Under the pieces are notes generated by a model. It had not been told where the DNA came from, searched no databases, and saw only the letters and a list, made by a program, of their open reading frames with translations. Shown here piece by piece: positions 1 to 8,443 of a DNA stretch of 30,451 nucleotides; the first letter of the stretch is position 1; each line of letters opens with the position of its first letter. Source of the DNA: Collinsella sp. (GTDB lineage: Bacteria > Actinomycetota > Coriobacteriia > Coriobacteriales > Coriobacteriaceae); contig DXZN01000017.1 in assembly GCA_019419645.1 (NCBI GenBank), forward strand, positions 1 to 30,451. Direction: 5' to 3'. Position numbers and translations under genes: made by a program.

Positions 1-60
1 CTGACGGCGGCAGCAGGCGATGCGCCTTCTTACACCACGCTCGCGCGCGCGATCAGCTAA
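1..60 (+). CDS. Possible C-terminal end of a gene entering from the left
   Basis: Reading frame 1 is open from the first base to a TAA at 58-60 and encodes 19 residues ending TTLARAIS. The composition (Ala/Thr-rich, ending in a short helix) is compatible with the tail of a high-GC gene, and the intergenic repeats begin soon afterwards. The stretch is too short to identify, and a chance open frame cannot be excluded. Confidence 0.35.
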   Translation: MTAAAGDAPSYTTLARAIS

Positions 61-108
61 ACGTAGTAGATGGGCCAGTTTCGTGGCAAGCGCCGTCAAC
101 TGATTCCC

Positions 109-128
109 TGGGGACATCTGGGGACGGA
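109..128. repeat. Two tandem GGGGAC half-elements
   Basis: TGGGGACATC is followed immediately by TGGGGACGGA. These are unpaired copies of the GGGGACA tip that marks inverted-repeat elements elsewhere in the window (12987, 15683, 19781, 21814). They look like a decayed or partial element. No gene is visible in 61-389; a 64-codon open frame at 134-328 runs through the next inverted repeat and is not believed. Confidence 0.5.
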
Positions 129-184
129 AGAAAATGGATCAATTTGGCTCTCTGAGGGCCACGATGCCCGTCATATCAGCCGGC

Positions 185-348
185 CATTCCAAAACTATGC
201 CGGTTTACGGGGCTGAATCGCGAACCCCCAACCATACGCAATTCCGAGATAATAAAACCGCAGGTGAACGGCTTACTCTATTTCGAAAAAAGCCGGCATG
301 GTCTGCCTGCGCCAATCTAGCCCCGTAAACCGGCATAGTTTTGAAATG
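185..348. repeat. 164-bp inverted-repeat (MITE-like or structured) element
   Basis: The arms 185-214 and 319-348 are reverse complements over 30 bp with one mismatch; the inner 24 bp (191-214 / 319-342) match perfectly. The 104-bp core holds a second stem, CGGCTT (269-274) with AAGCCG (290-295), and another copy of the CCGGCAT motif found in the arms. No transposase or convincing coding frame lies inside. The shape fits a small non-autonomous mobile element or a transcribed structured RNA. I see no obvious target-site duplication. Confidence 0.6.
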
Positions 349-389
349 ACACTTCGGCAGTATTGATTCCCGCCCCGACGCAACCAGCC

Positions 390-1088
390 CTACAGCCTGT
401 ATTTCACGACGACACGGTTAATGCGACGGCACCAAGGCTTGTACAAGGCGGCCAAAAACACGCAGGTCGCAAGGCCGTGCGTAATATCGAACGGCACTGC
501 CGTGGCAAGACGCGCCACGGCACCCGCCCAAGTAAGCGGCTGTACAAAACCAATGATGTCATATGCGTTGATCACGACGCCATAGAGCAGGCCCGACGCA
601 AAGCCGTACGCCAGCAGTACTGGCATGCGCACGGTGCCGTCGACGCGGTCGAACGCACCCGCATACGCTAGCGCGCCGCCAACATAGCCAACCAGCCCCC
701 AGGCATACATCTGCCACGGCGTCCACATGCCTTGTCCAAAAAAGAAATTGCTGGTCAGCGCCGCCAGCGCGCCAACCATAAAACCATTGCGGCGACCAAG
801 CGTCGCCCCCGCGATAATGGCGATGGCACTCACCGGTTTAAAGTCGGGAATGGGACCGAACAAGATGCGCCCCGCCGCGGCCAACGCCGCCAACACCAGC
901 GTGGGCATAATCTGGCGCAGGCCCGGGCGCGAAGCCTCGTAACCCGCAAAGAACAGCGCAAGCACCAGCGCCACCACAACCAGCATGGCCAACGCTGCCT
1001 GCTCAACGCCCGCCAGCAACGCCGCAGCCATCACCGCAGGAACCGCCAGCAGCAGCGGGATTTCCATATGTTGCAAGACGCGTGACAA
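390..1088 (-). CDS. ECF transporter S component (vitamin-type substrate-binding membrane subunit)
   Basis: This is an integral membrane protein of about 232 residues with roughly six hydrophobic segments. It carries the block RILFGPIPDFKPVSAIAIIA followed by GATLGRRNGF and FGQGMWTPWQM, typical of S components of energy-coupling-factor (ECF) importers. The S protein binds the vitamin or cofactor and docks on the EcfT/EcfA module. Matching energizing genes lie at 6800-9330 on the same strand, so this is probably a group II arrangement with a shared motor. The substrate is not readable; related QGPWTPWQM proteins are sometimes linked to cobalamin uptake, which is only a hint here. The start is unsure: a TTG at 1088 has a weak G-rich SD, and an ATG at 1067 has none. 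Confidence 0.8.
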   Translation of the reverse strand: MSRVLQHMEIPLLLAVPAVMAAALLAGVEQAALAMLVVVALVLALFFAGYEASRPGLRQIMPTLVLAALAAAGRILFGPIPDFKPVSAIAIIAGATLGRRNGFMVGALAALTSNFFFGQGMWTPWQMYAWGLVGYVGGALAYAGAFDRVDGTVRMPVLLAYGFASGLLYGVVINAYDIIGFVQPLTWAGAVARLATAVPFDITHGLATCVFLAALYKPWCRRINRVVVKYRL

Positions 1089-1130
1089 CGGCAGCCCCCA
1101 TCAAACGAATGTCCGTTTATGGTAGCACGG

Positions 1131-1164
1131 GCAAAATGAGGTCGACCAATCCCCCGGCCGACCT
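1131..1164 (-). terminator. Weak candidate terminator
   Basis: AGGTCG (1139-1144) pairs with CGACCT (1159-1164). On the minus strand the hairpin is followed by CATTTTG, a short T-run. It lies between the membrane protein gene at 1210-1671 and the S component gene. The stem is short and the T-run imperfect. Confidence 0.35.
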
Positions 1165-1209
1165 TGGCTGCCAGTCGATCAGGCTTTCGCCACGCGACCG
1201 GTCTTGGCG

Positions 1210-1671
1210 CTATTCGCCCGTAACTTTAGCGGCAATGGCCGCGACAAAAGGATCAAACAGCAAGCCGCCCACAACGACAAAGGCCCATCCGCCCACCACG
1301 AGGCGAACCCAGCGCGAGAAAAACGGCACACCGTCGATAACGCCAACGCCTGACTGAAACGCGACTTCAAATAGCCCGATAATGCAGAAGAGCAGAGTAG
1401 CGCCCACAACGGTTCCGCAAATCCGTGCGCCCGGAGTGTTCCGATCAAAACCAAAAAACTCAACGCACGTCTCAATTGCTTTGCCAAAGAGCGGCAAAAA
1501 ACCCACGAACTGTGCAATACCGATGGCCAGAATAAGCTGCCCCCAGAAACCAGTAAGTCCCTGAAAATCTAAGCCAGGCTTTCCCTCAACAATCGGCAGA
1601 AATGAACACATGAATAGAGGATTAACGATGCCGTTGAGAATGGTCACAGCGGTACTCTTTTTTAGTGTCAA
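1210..1671 (-). CDS. Small hypothetical membrane protein, four hydrophobic segments
   Basis: I do not recognise the family. The roughly 153-residue product has four clear hydrophobic stretches (ILNGIVNPLFMCSFLPI, LILAIGIAQFVGFLPLF, ICGTVVGATLLFCIIGLF, LVVGGWAFVVVGGLLF) joined by short loops, so it should sit in the cytoplasmic membrane. The frame is open from a TTG at 1680, but AGGAG directly abuts that codon. A second TTG at 1671 lies 9 bases after AGGAG and is the better start. It follows the MFS gene at 1726 by 54 bases on the same strand and is probably the last gene of the transporter/amidohydrolase operon. Confidence 0.6.
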   Translation of the reverse strand: MTLKKSTAVTILNGIVNPLFMCSFLPIVEGKPGLDFQGLTGFWGQLILAIGIAQFVGFLPLFGKAIETCVEFFGFDRNTPGARICGTVVGATLLFCIIGLFEVAFQSGVGVIDGVPFFSRWVRLVVGGWAFVVVGGLLFDPFVAAIAAKVTGE

Positions 1672-1725
1672 GTAGACCAACTCCTTTTGCCCTTGTCGGC
1701 CAGGCCCAAAGGGCGGAAGCGAATA

Positions 1726-2922
1726 TTACATAAGTGAATCGGGAGACGGCAGGAATGGCGACACCAGCGCCGTCGCGCCAAACAGAACAGCGCACCCAAA
1801 AAGCAGCGTTTCGTAGCTCTCGCCAATGCAGAAGGAGAGGGCCACGGGAATCAAAAACGTAAGTCCCAGTGAAACGGTGCTCACCACGCCGCCGGCGCTT
1901 CCCGCAAGTCCCTCGCGCACCTCGGGCAGCATGTAGGGCAGCGACTGAACGACCGGACCAGCGACGGAGCTCGAAACGCCGATCGCAAACATCAGCCCCA
2001 CAGAAGGATGGGAGACAAAAGCCTCTCCTGCCCACATAAGGGCACTTCCCGCCATTGCGGAGATGGCCATAAACACGCGATAATCGCCAAATTGCGCCCG
2101 CACATAGGGTCCAGCCACGCTGCCGACAATCGATCCAAGCGTCACGAAAGAGGCGAGAAGTCCAGCAGCCTTGGGTTCAGTTGAAGCCTCAAGCGCTGAA
2201 ACAAGATAACCCGAGTACGCCGTAGCCGATGCAAGGGCAACTCCAAGCAGTATCGCCACGAGCCAAACTATCGGCATCTTGATTACCGCCGCAAACGCAC
2301 TTGCCGACGATGCAGCAGGCTCCGCGCCCTGAACGCCAAAGCCATCTGCAGCCTGCAGAACATCTGCCGACGGCGCAACCAGCAGCCACAGCAATCCAAA
2401 CACGGCAAACAAAACCGCGGCAAGGGCATATGCTCGTCCGGGCGTTGCAAAGAGAGGAGAGGTTGCAAGCGAGCAGGCGATTCCGCCCGACCCCGCAGCG
2501 TAGAACCATCCCATGGCCCTATCGGTTTCTCCGCCAAAAGCGGAACCAAGCACTTTTAGAACGATGGCATTCACGACGCATGGTGCCGCACCCAGAAGCA
2601 TGGTCGCCGTGAACAGCGTCGCAAACGATGCGCACTCCGCGCGAGCAGCCGCTGCAATTGCAGAAATCGCCGACGCGATGAATACGAGCGCCTTCACGCC
2701 ATATCGATCGGCGCAAACGCCGACAGGCATGCCGAATACAACGGCAGGAACAAACGGGGCAAACAGGACGGCTGAAAACTCGGCCGAGGTCAGATGCAGG
2801 TCCGACACAACCAGATGTGTCAATCCCGACACCTGATACTGCGCGTAGTTCGCAGCAAACACGATGCCGCACACCACAAACAGCAGGGCATATTTTTCGA
2901 CCGTCCCTTTGCTCACGTTCAT
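1726..2922 (-). CDS. MFS transporter, paralogue of the one at 4580-5791
   Basis: This is a major facilitator superfamily permease of about 398 residues with twelve predicted membrane helices, probably moving a small organic solute. The N-terminal half has NYAQYQVSGL, then GVCADRYGVKA, a degenerate form of the MFS loop 2-3 motif. The C-terminal half has the SAGGVVSTVSL block. The same landmarks occur in the same order in the other MFS protein of this operon, so the two are paralogues. The gene starts 8 bases after the amidohydrolase stop. GTG 2925, ATG 2922 and GTG 2916 are all possible starts; the AGGG upstream is spaced best for GTG 2916. The substrate is probably related to the amidohydrolase reaction, by context only. 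Confidence 0.85.
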   Translation of the reverse strand: MNVSKGTVEKYALLFVVCGIVFAANYAQYQVSGLTHLVVSDLHLTSAEFSAVLFAPFVPAVVFGMPVGVCADRYGVKALVFIASAISAIAAAARAECASFATLFTATMLLGAAPCVVNAIVLKVLGSAFGGETDRAMGWFYAAGSGGIACSLATSPLFATPGRAYALAAVLFAVFGLLWLLVAPSADVLQAADGFGVQGAEPAASSASAFAAVIKMPIVWLVAILLGVALASATAYSGYLVSALEASTEPKAAGLLASFVTLGSIVGSVAGPYVRAQFGDYRVFMAISAMAGSALMWAGEAFVSHPSVGLMFAIGVSSSVAGPVVQSLPYMLPEVREGLAGSAGGVVSTVSLGLTFLIPVALSFCIGESYETLLFGCAVLFGATALVSPFLPSPDSLM

Positions 2923-2930
2923 CACCCTAT

Positions 2931-4577
2931 CTATGCTTCATCCTTGCGATAGACGACGCGTCCGTTAAAGATCGTCGTCTCGACTTCGAGATCGCGAAGC
3001 GCCATCGGGTTCATTTCAAACGGATTGCCCGACAGGATGACGATATCGGCAAGCTTGCCGGCGGCAAGGCTGCCCAAACGGCGCTCAAAGCCCTCGACAT
3101 ATGCTGAGCCGAGCGTGTGCGCTTGCAGCGTCTCGCCGAGCGTCAGGGCATTCTCGCGGAAGTATCCCTCCGCCGGGTGCCCGTCAAACTCGCTACGCGT
3201 CACCGCAGCATACACGGTATCGATAGGATCGATTGACATCACCGCAGGCCAGTCAGTACCAAGCCCTAAGTGGATTCCGCCATCGGCCTCTTCCCTATAG
3301 CGCCACATGTGGCTCATGCGCTCTTCGCCAAGAGACTCCTCGTACACGCCCTGCCCAAGGCCTCCGATGGGATGCTGCGGCTGGACCGCAGCATTAATGC
3401 CCAGGCGCTTCATGCGAGCAATATCCTCGAGCTTCAGGTTATCTGTATGCTCGATAGCAAAACGCGCCCCCTTGTTGCCGCACACCTCCTCGGCACGCTC
3501 GACGGCATCGATAATCATCGTGGCCGATGCGTCGCCGATGGCATGAATACGAACATCGAAGCCATTCTTGCTGGCCTCGAGCATCATGCGGTCAAGCGTC
3601 TCCTGGTTGCATGCTGGTTCGCCGCGAAAGTCCTTCCCCGTAGGAGCGTTAAGATACGGCTCATGCATGTAGGCCGTGTACGCCTCGGGACAGCCGTCCA
3701 AAATGTACTTGAGACCCGCCATTCGGACGCGCTCGCCGTGATGACGCACACGCAGGGCCTGCGACTCTGCCATCGGAGCGTCGAGCGCAGAATAGTAGCT
3801 AATACGCAGCGTACTCAGGTCCTCGCTCGCCAGACGGTCATAGATGTCGTACACGCCGGGCGTGGTCACGCCCAAAGGATACATATCACCGATCGAAGTT
3901 ATGCCGAGCTTGTTGAACTTGCGCATCGACTTGAGCAACGACGCATCAAGGTCCGGTTTGTTGAGCACAACATCGAGCAAGATGTTCGTCGCCTGGGGCT
4001 CAGACAGAAAGCCATTGGGCTCGCCGTTGTCAAAGTGGCGGATAAGGCCACCTTCAGGCGTCGGGGTATTGCGATCAATACCAACCGCCCTAAGCGCGGC
4101 GGTATTGCACCACACCACGTGCATCGAAAAATCCGAAAGCACGATTGGGCGGTCGATATCGAGCGCATCGAGGCTGCGGCAATCAGGGTCAATCGGGTTT
4201 TCCCATGCAGGCGAATACCAACCCTGGCCGTAAATCCACGGATTGTCAGGGTGTTCGGCAGCAAACTTTGCCACAGCATCCACGCAAGCCTGCTCACTCG
4301 GCAGGAACATCAGATCGCAACAGAAGTCTTCATCCTTCTGGATTGAACCAAGCGCAAAATGCATGTGTGAATCGTTGAATCCGGGCATGACCAGTTTGTT
4401 GCCGGCGTCAATAACCTCAGTATCGGGACCGATAAACGGCTGCACCTTGTCGGGAGAGCCCACGGCCACAATCTCGCTGCCGCGAACTGCAACGCACCCA
4501 GCGCGAGGCTCAAGTTCCTCGGCCGTAAACAGCGCCGTCGTCTTAAGGACGATATCGGCGGGAACCACCGATTCCAT
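2931..4577 (-). CDS. Amidohydrolase of the YtcJ / Amidohydro_3 family
   Basis: A 548-residue metal-dependent hydrolase, normal length for the family. The metal-binding HxH lies in PGFNDSHMHF (His71, His73). Later motifs are HAIGDAS, FAIEHTDNL and LGLGTDWPAV, the last carrying the catalytic Asp region. The C-terminus (GSLAAGKLADIVILSGNPF) is the usual closing beta-sandwich signature. Family members hydrolyse C-N bonds of small amides or cyclic compounds; the substrate cannot be read here. There is no signal peptide, so it acts in the cytoplasm. ATG 4577 is supported by GGTGAG five bases upstream, and the upstream MFS gene ends 2 bases before it. The pairing with two MFS proteins suggests uptake or exchange plus hydrolysis of one compound. 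Confidence 0.85.
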   Translation of the reverse strand: MESVVPADIVLKTTALFTAEELEPRAGCVAVRGSEIVAVGSPDKVQPFIGPDTEVIDAGNKLVMPGFNDSHMHFALGSIQKDEDFCCDLMFLPSEQACVDAVAKFAAEHPDNPWIYGQGWYSPAWENPIDPDCRSLDALDIDRPIVLSDFSMHVVWCNTAALRAVGIDRNTPTPEGGLIRHFDNGEPNGFLSEPQATNILLDVVLNKPDLDASLLKSMRKFNKLGITSIGDMYPLGVTTPGVYDIYDRLASEDLSTLRISYYSALDAPMAESQALRVRHHGERVRMAGLKYILDGCPEAYTAYMHEPYLNAPTGKDFRGEPACNQETLDRMMLEASKNGFDVRIHAIGDASATMIIDAVERAEEVCGNKGARFAIEHTDNLKLEDIARMKRLGINAAVQPQHPIGGLGQGVYEESLGEERMSHMWRYREEADGGIHLGLGTDWPAVMSIDPIDTVYAAVTRSEFDGHPAEGYFRENALTLGETLQAHTLGSAYVEGFERRLGSLAAGKLADIVILSGNPFEMNPMALRDLEVETTIFNGRVVYRKDEA

Positions 4578-4579
4578 GG

Positions 4580-5791
4580 CTACTCACCGTCCTTGGCGGC
4601 GGCAGCCTGCATGGCCTTGCGGCCGAGCTCGGGCAGGAAGAAAACCGGAACCACGGAAAGCAGGAAGCAGAGGCTCTCGAGACCCATGTTCATAGTGTAA
4701 TCGGCACCGGCAATGGCGGAGATACCGATAGGCAGGAAATAGCTCATGAGCAGGGAAATGGTGCCTACGATACCGCCAGCGGAGCCAGCATACTTATCAC
4801 CAATCTCGGGAAGGAGGACAGGCATGGACTGCATGATCGGGCCGTTGATGGCGGTAAAGAAGCCATTGATGACCAAAATCGTCCACAGAAGGAAACCAAC
4901 CGGGGTGTACCACGTCACGAACATCGATATGGCACCGATGAGAGTAGTGACGATGAGAAAACCCTTGAACTTTCCAAGCTTATCGCAGAACGCAGGCCCA
5001 ACGATGCAGCCGAAAAAGCTGCCAACGGTAACAATTGCGGCCATGAAACCAGCAGTGGCGACGTCTATGCCCTTGCCAAGCTGAAGCGCCTGAGGCAGGA
5101 AACCGGCATAGGCAGTGGTAGAGGCAAGTCCAAAACCGACGCCGATGGAGATTAGCCACACGCCAGGACTCTTGATAGCAACCTTGAGGTAGTCGAGCAC
5201 GGGCTCGGGCTCGGGGAGCGATTGCCCCTCGGGCACATCTCGGTCAAGCACAATCCAAAGAACCCAGGAAATGGTCATGACGACAGCAGCGACCATATAA
5301 GAGTTAAAGACGCTGCCGAACAAGCCAGCGCAGATCTGAGCGACAACGATGGCAACGCACGAAGCCGCGTAGAACAAGCCCATGGCGAAACCAGTCTGTT
5401 CACGGAACCAGGTGCCGAGCACCTTGATGAGGTTGGCGTTGAGTGCCGAGATTCCCATGCCAATCAGGAACATCGATGTCATCTGCATCGTGAACGAATC
5501 GAGCGTAAAGCAACGGAGAAAACCGCCGGCAACCGAAATTGCGGTGCAAACCGTGACAACTTTCTTAGAACCGATACGGTCACCAAGGGCACCCAGCGGA
5601 ATTGAGAAGAAAACGGCGGTAAGCATAGGAACGAGGAACAGCATCGAAAAGCCGACGGTATCGATATTGAGCATAGGCATGACCTCGACGGCGAGTGCTG
5701 AGACCTGGTACTGCATGTAGTTAGCCATAAAGCACAGCAAGCAAACGACTGAAACAATCGCCCAACGCCATGAAGGAAGCTTCTCTTCCAT
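4580..5791 (-). CDS. MFS transporter, first gene of the amidohydrolase operon
   Basis: A 403-residue permease with twelve hydrophobic segments. It starts cytoplasmic (MEEKLPSWRW), carries NYMQYQVSAL in helix 1 and ALGDRIGSKK as the MFS loop 2-3 motif, and has SAGGIVGTISLL near helix 11. The start at 5791 has AGGAG 6 bases upstream. It is divergent from the LuxR-type gene across a 201-bp gap. LuxR regulators next to MFS genes recur in Coriobacteriia, so this operon is probably controlled by that neighbour. The paralogue at 1726-2922 may have arisen by duplication or may work on the other side of an exchange cycle. Confidence 0.87.
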   Translation of the reverse strand: MEEKLPSWRWAIVSVVCLLCFMANYMQYQVSALAVEVMPMLNIDTVGFSMLFLVPMLTAVFFSIPLGALGDRIGSKKVVTVCTAISVAGGFLRCFTLDSFTMQMTSMFLIGMGISALNANLIKVLGTWFREQTGFAMGLFYAASCVAIVVAQICAGLFGSVFNSYMVAAVVMTISWVLWIVLDRDVPEGQSLPEPEPVLDYLKVAIKSPGVWLISIGVGFGLASTTAYAGFLPQALQLGKGIDVATAGFMAAIVTVGSFFGCIVGPAFCDKLGKFKGFLIVTTLIGAISMFVTWYTPVGFLLWTILVINGFFTAINGPIMQSMPVLLPEIGDKYAGSAGGIVGTISLLMSYFLPIGISAIAGADYTMNMGLESLCFLLSVVPVFFLPELGRKAMQAAAAKDGE

Positions 5792-5992
5792 GATGACTCC
5801 TTTAATAAGTCGGAATAATCAAACAGCTTGGAGAACCGGGCCCTGGCTCTTAGGTATTCATATTTTGCGATTGGCCCCTCACCGAAACCATTCGGCTAAC
5901 GGCTTATCATCATTCGAAAAAAGGAGTAGTATCTCTACGCAAATTAACTAAAATGCCAGCTAAACCACTACGCAATCTCATCGGAGGTCATC
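5792..5992. promoter_or_regulatory. Divergent regulatory region between MFS operon and LuxR gene
   Basis: This 201-bp gap must hold both promoters and is clearly AT-richer than the genes. Small inverted repeats that could serve as regulator sites are CCGA-N6-TCGG (5882-5895) and GTAG-N5-CTAC (5926-5938). A TAAAAT at about 5950 could be a -10 box for the LuxR gene, but I see no good -35. No long open frame lies inside. Confidence 0.45.
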
Positions 5993-6775
5993 TTGAGCTT
6001 TTTGTCCGATTCTGAATGGCTCTGCTTAAACGATCTCGTGCTTTCGATTAATTCCATCGACAGCGACCGCGAGTTTCGCTCGACCGTCCTCAAAAAGCTG
6101 CGTTTTCTCATCCCCTACGAGTCGGCTGCATTTTTCCTGAGCGACCTTTCCAGGGATCTCGTATCCACCCCGCAAGAATGGAAAACGCGCGTCTTTCTTG
6201 ACCCTCTTGGCATCGATGTCCCCGCTGGGATGCTCGAGCTCTACACCGAAAAGTACTGGCAGCAGGACATGATCGTCGCCCACCGCAATCTTACGCGCTC
6301 GACGGTGCTGCGCGAGTCCGATCAGCTCAGCCCTGGCGATATCGACAGCAGTTATATGAAGGATTATCTTGGCGGCCGCCACGTCGTCAACGTCAGTTTC
6401 TTTAATGACGAGGGCTTTTTGGGATCGCTCAATCTTAATCGCAAGAAAGAAGAGGGCGACTTTAGCGATCGCGAAGTTCAAATCCTTGAGCTCATCGAAC
6501 CACACCTCACGAACCGACTACCAAAATGGCGTGTGCGCGCCGACCGCAGCTCGTCTGAAATCGTATTTGCTCACGACTACGACGTCTCAGCGCGCGAAAT
6601 CGATGTGTGTCGTTGCGTGTTATCGGGCATGGACAACGCGGCCATCGCCGAAGAGCTCTCCATCAGCACTGGCACCGTTAAAAAGCATCTGGAGAACATC
6701 TTTCGAAAAACACAGGTCAACAGCCGCGTTGGGCTCATGGCGCTCCTTCAGCAGTACACGGCGCTCAAGCAGTAA
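5993..6775 (+). CDS. LuxR-family transcriptional regulator
   Basis: A 260-residue DNA-binding regulator. The C-terminal region (about 195-255) is a LuxR/GerE helix-turn-helix: DVSAREIDVCRCVLSG, NAAIAEELSISTGTVKKHL, then ENIFRKTQVNSR. The N-terminal 190 residues have no membrane segments and look like a GAF-type sensing fold, with no receiver-domain aspartate pattern evident. The TTG start at 5993 is set by GGAGG six bases upstream. It is divergent from the MFS/amidohydrolase operon and is the obvious candidate to control it, perhaps through a ligand of the N-terminal domain. It converges on the ECF ATPase gene with only 24 bases between the stops. Confidence 0.87.
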   Translation: MSFLSDSEWLCLNDLVLSINSIDSDREFRSTVLKKLRFLIPYESAAFFLSDLSRDLVSTPQEWKTRVFLDPLGIDVPAGMLELYTEKYWQQDMIVAHRNLTRSTVLRESDQLSPGDIDSSYMKDYLGGRHVVNVSFFNDEGFLGSLNLNRKKEEGDFSDREVQILELIEPHLTNRLPKWRVRADRSSSEIVFAHDYDVSAREIDVCRCVLSGMDNAAIAEELSISTGTVKKHLENIFRKTQVNSRVGLMALLQQYTALKQ

Positions 6776-6799
6776 GACCGTTCTCGCCCGCGAACCCGC

Positions 6800-8443
6800 T
6801 CACGCCCTATAAAACACGTTGTCGGCAAAGAAGTCGGTCGGCGGCTCCATGCAGGCGATCTCGCCATCAAACATCATGGCGATGTCGTCGGCTACCTGCT
6901 CGGCAAAATCCAGGTCGTGCGTTGCCATGATGACGGTGCCGCCAGCCCGCGCATGGTCGCGCAGGGCGCGGGCGATAATGCGGCGGCTGGCCAGGTCCAG
7001 ACCCTTGGTGGGCTCATCGAGCAATAGCAGTTCGGGGCCGATTAGCAGTAGCTTTGCCAACGCAAGCAGTTGGCGCTGTCCGCCCGAAAGATCGTAGGGG
7101 TGGCGCCCATCCAGACCCGACAGCCCCAAGCTCGCCGCACGCTCCCGCGCCAAGTTCTCGTCATATCCGCAGGTCGAGGCCCATTCCATCAGCTCATCGT
7201 GAACCGTCTCGGCAACCAGCAATGCTTTGGGGTTCTGAGGCAGCAGCGCCGCCGAGGCCGCTCCGCGCACCATGCGGCCGCGCTGCAGCTTGGCGGTCTT
7301 CGCCAGCACCGAGAGCATCGTCGACTTACCGCATCCGTTGCCGCCCACGACCGCATGCACCGCACCGGCCGAAAACGCCACGTCGAGCCCGCGCAGCACC
7401 CAACCGCCCGCGCGATCGTAGCGAAACCAGCTCCCTGCCAGGGTGGTAGCCGACCCGCCGTGCATTTTTTGGAGTATTCTGCTCCCATCCGTGCGCGGGA
7501 AGGCTTCCGAGCCGTTCTCGAGCGACGTTTGCGCCACAAATTCGGACGATTTGTCCAATTCCGAACTTTTTTTCGCGCTCGATACGTCCCCGGGCGGCTC
7601 CAGAGAGCCCAAATTGTCCTCACGCCTGCTGAATACTCCGTTTTTTGCACATCGGACGGCACCCCACCCCAACATGTCGTCGGAAAACAACGATTCTCGG
7701 CGTCCCAAAGAAGCCATATCCGCCACCTCGCGCACGCGACCGTCCTCAATCCGGTACGCACACGTCGCATACTCGAGCATTGGACGCGGTTGATGCGTAG
7801 CCACAACAACCGTGCAGCCCAACTCACGGTTCACGCGAAACAGCGCGTGCAGAAAATTCTTCTCGGCAACGGGATCGAGCTGAGACGTGGGCTCGTCGAG
7901 TAGCAGCACACGCGGACGCAGCGCCAGGACGGCGGCAAGCGACAGCAGCTGCTTGCGGCCGCCCGAAAGCGTATCGGTATCGCGATGAAGCCAGTCCTCC
8001 AGACCAAAGAAATAGCTGGTCTCAGCTACGCGACGGCGCATCTCATCACGTGCTAGCCCCAAGTTTTCCAGGCCAAACGCCATCTCGTGCCACACGGTTT
8101 CGCACACGATCTGGTTCTCGGGATCCTGGAACACATAGCCCACGCGCTCCGCCGATGCCCGCACGTCCATGTCGGCAACGTTCTCGCCCAGCACGCGCGC
8201 ATCACCAGTGCGCTCGCCCGCCGGCGCGATCTCGGGCTTGAGCAGCGACAGCAGCGTCGACTTGCCCGAACCGGTACCGCCAACAAGCAGCGCAAATGCA
8301 CCTTGGGGAACACGCCAATCAAGCCCCTCGAGCACCGGTGCCTCGGCCCCGGGATAGGCAAAACTAAGGCCCTGCACCTCAATCGCCGGAATATCCGGGC
8401 CGCACGCCGCGCCCGACACCGGGCCCCTATCCAACCGAGCCAT
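6800..8443 (-). CDS. ECF transporter double ATPase (EcfA-EcfA' fusion)
   Basis: Two ABC ATPase domains lie in one 547-residue chain. Domain 1 has Walker A GGTGSGKST (55-63), signature LSGGR (159-163) and Walker B VLLLDEP (179-185). Domain 2 has GGNGCGKST (367-375), LSGGQ (452-456) and LLLLDEP (472-478). Both have the Q-loop, signature and switch-His (ATHQ, ATHD) needed for ATP hydrolysis. The domains drive vitamin import with EcfT and S proteins at the membrane. The ATG overlaps the ecfT stop by one base (TGATG), showing translational coupling. The linker at about residues 265-330 is odd: Ser/Glu-rich, poorly conserved in character and built from a palindromic DNA element (see 7460-7650). Confidence 0.92.
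   Translation of the reverse strand: MARLDRGPVSGAACGPDIPAIEVQGLSFAYPGAEAPVLEGLDWRVPQGAFALLVGGTGSGKSTLLSLLKPEIAPAGERTGDARVLGENVADMDVRASAERVGYVFQDPENQIVCETVWHEMAFGLENLGLARDEMRRRVAETSYFFGLEDWLHRDTDTLSGGRKQLLSLAAVLALRPRVLLLDEPTSQLDPVAEKNFLHALFRVNRELGCTVVVATHQPRPMLEYATCAYRIEDGRVREVADMASLGRRESLFSDDMLGWGAVRCAKNGVFSRREDNLGSLEPPGDVSSAKKSSELDKSSEFVAQTSLENGSEAFPRTDGSRILQKMHGGSATTLAGSWFRYDRAGGWVLRGLDVAFSAGAVHAVVGGNGCGKSTMLSVLAKTAKLQRGRMVRGAASAALLPQNPKALLVAETVHDELMEWASTCGYDENLARERAASLGLSGLDGRHPYDLSGGQRQLLALAKLLLIGPELLLLDEPTKGLDLASRRIIARALRDHARAGGTVIMATHDLDFAEQVADDIAMMFDGEIACMEPPTDFFADNVFYRA
7460..7650. repeat. Palindromic repeat element inside the ECF ATPase linker
   Basis: The ends are inverted copies: GTGCA, then a T-run, then GGAGTATTC (7471-7479) at the left; GAATACTCC (7631-7639), then a T-run, then TGCAC at the right. 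A second palindrome sits inside, TTCGGA (7541-7546) with TCCGAA (7560-7565), with GGAC/GTCC nested in it. The stretch is AT-richer than the flanking ATPase code. It reads through in frame as the inter-domain linker, so the insertion did not break the gene. Confidence 0.6.

Noticed and set aside
134..328. A 64-codon open frame near the left end
   Set aside because: It crosses an inverted-repeat arm, has no SD and no protein-like composition; it is a by-product of the repeat.
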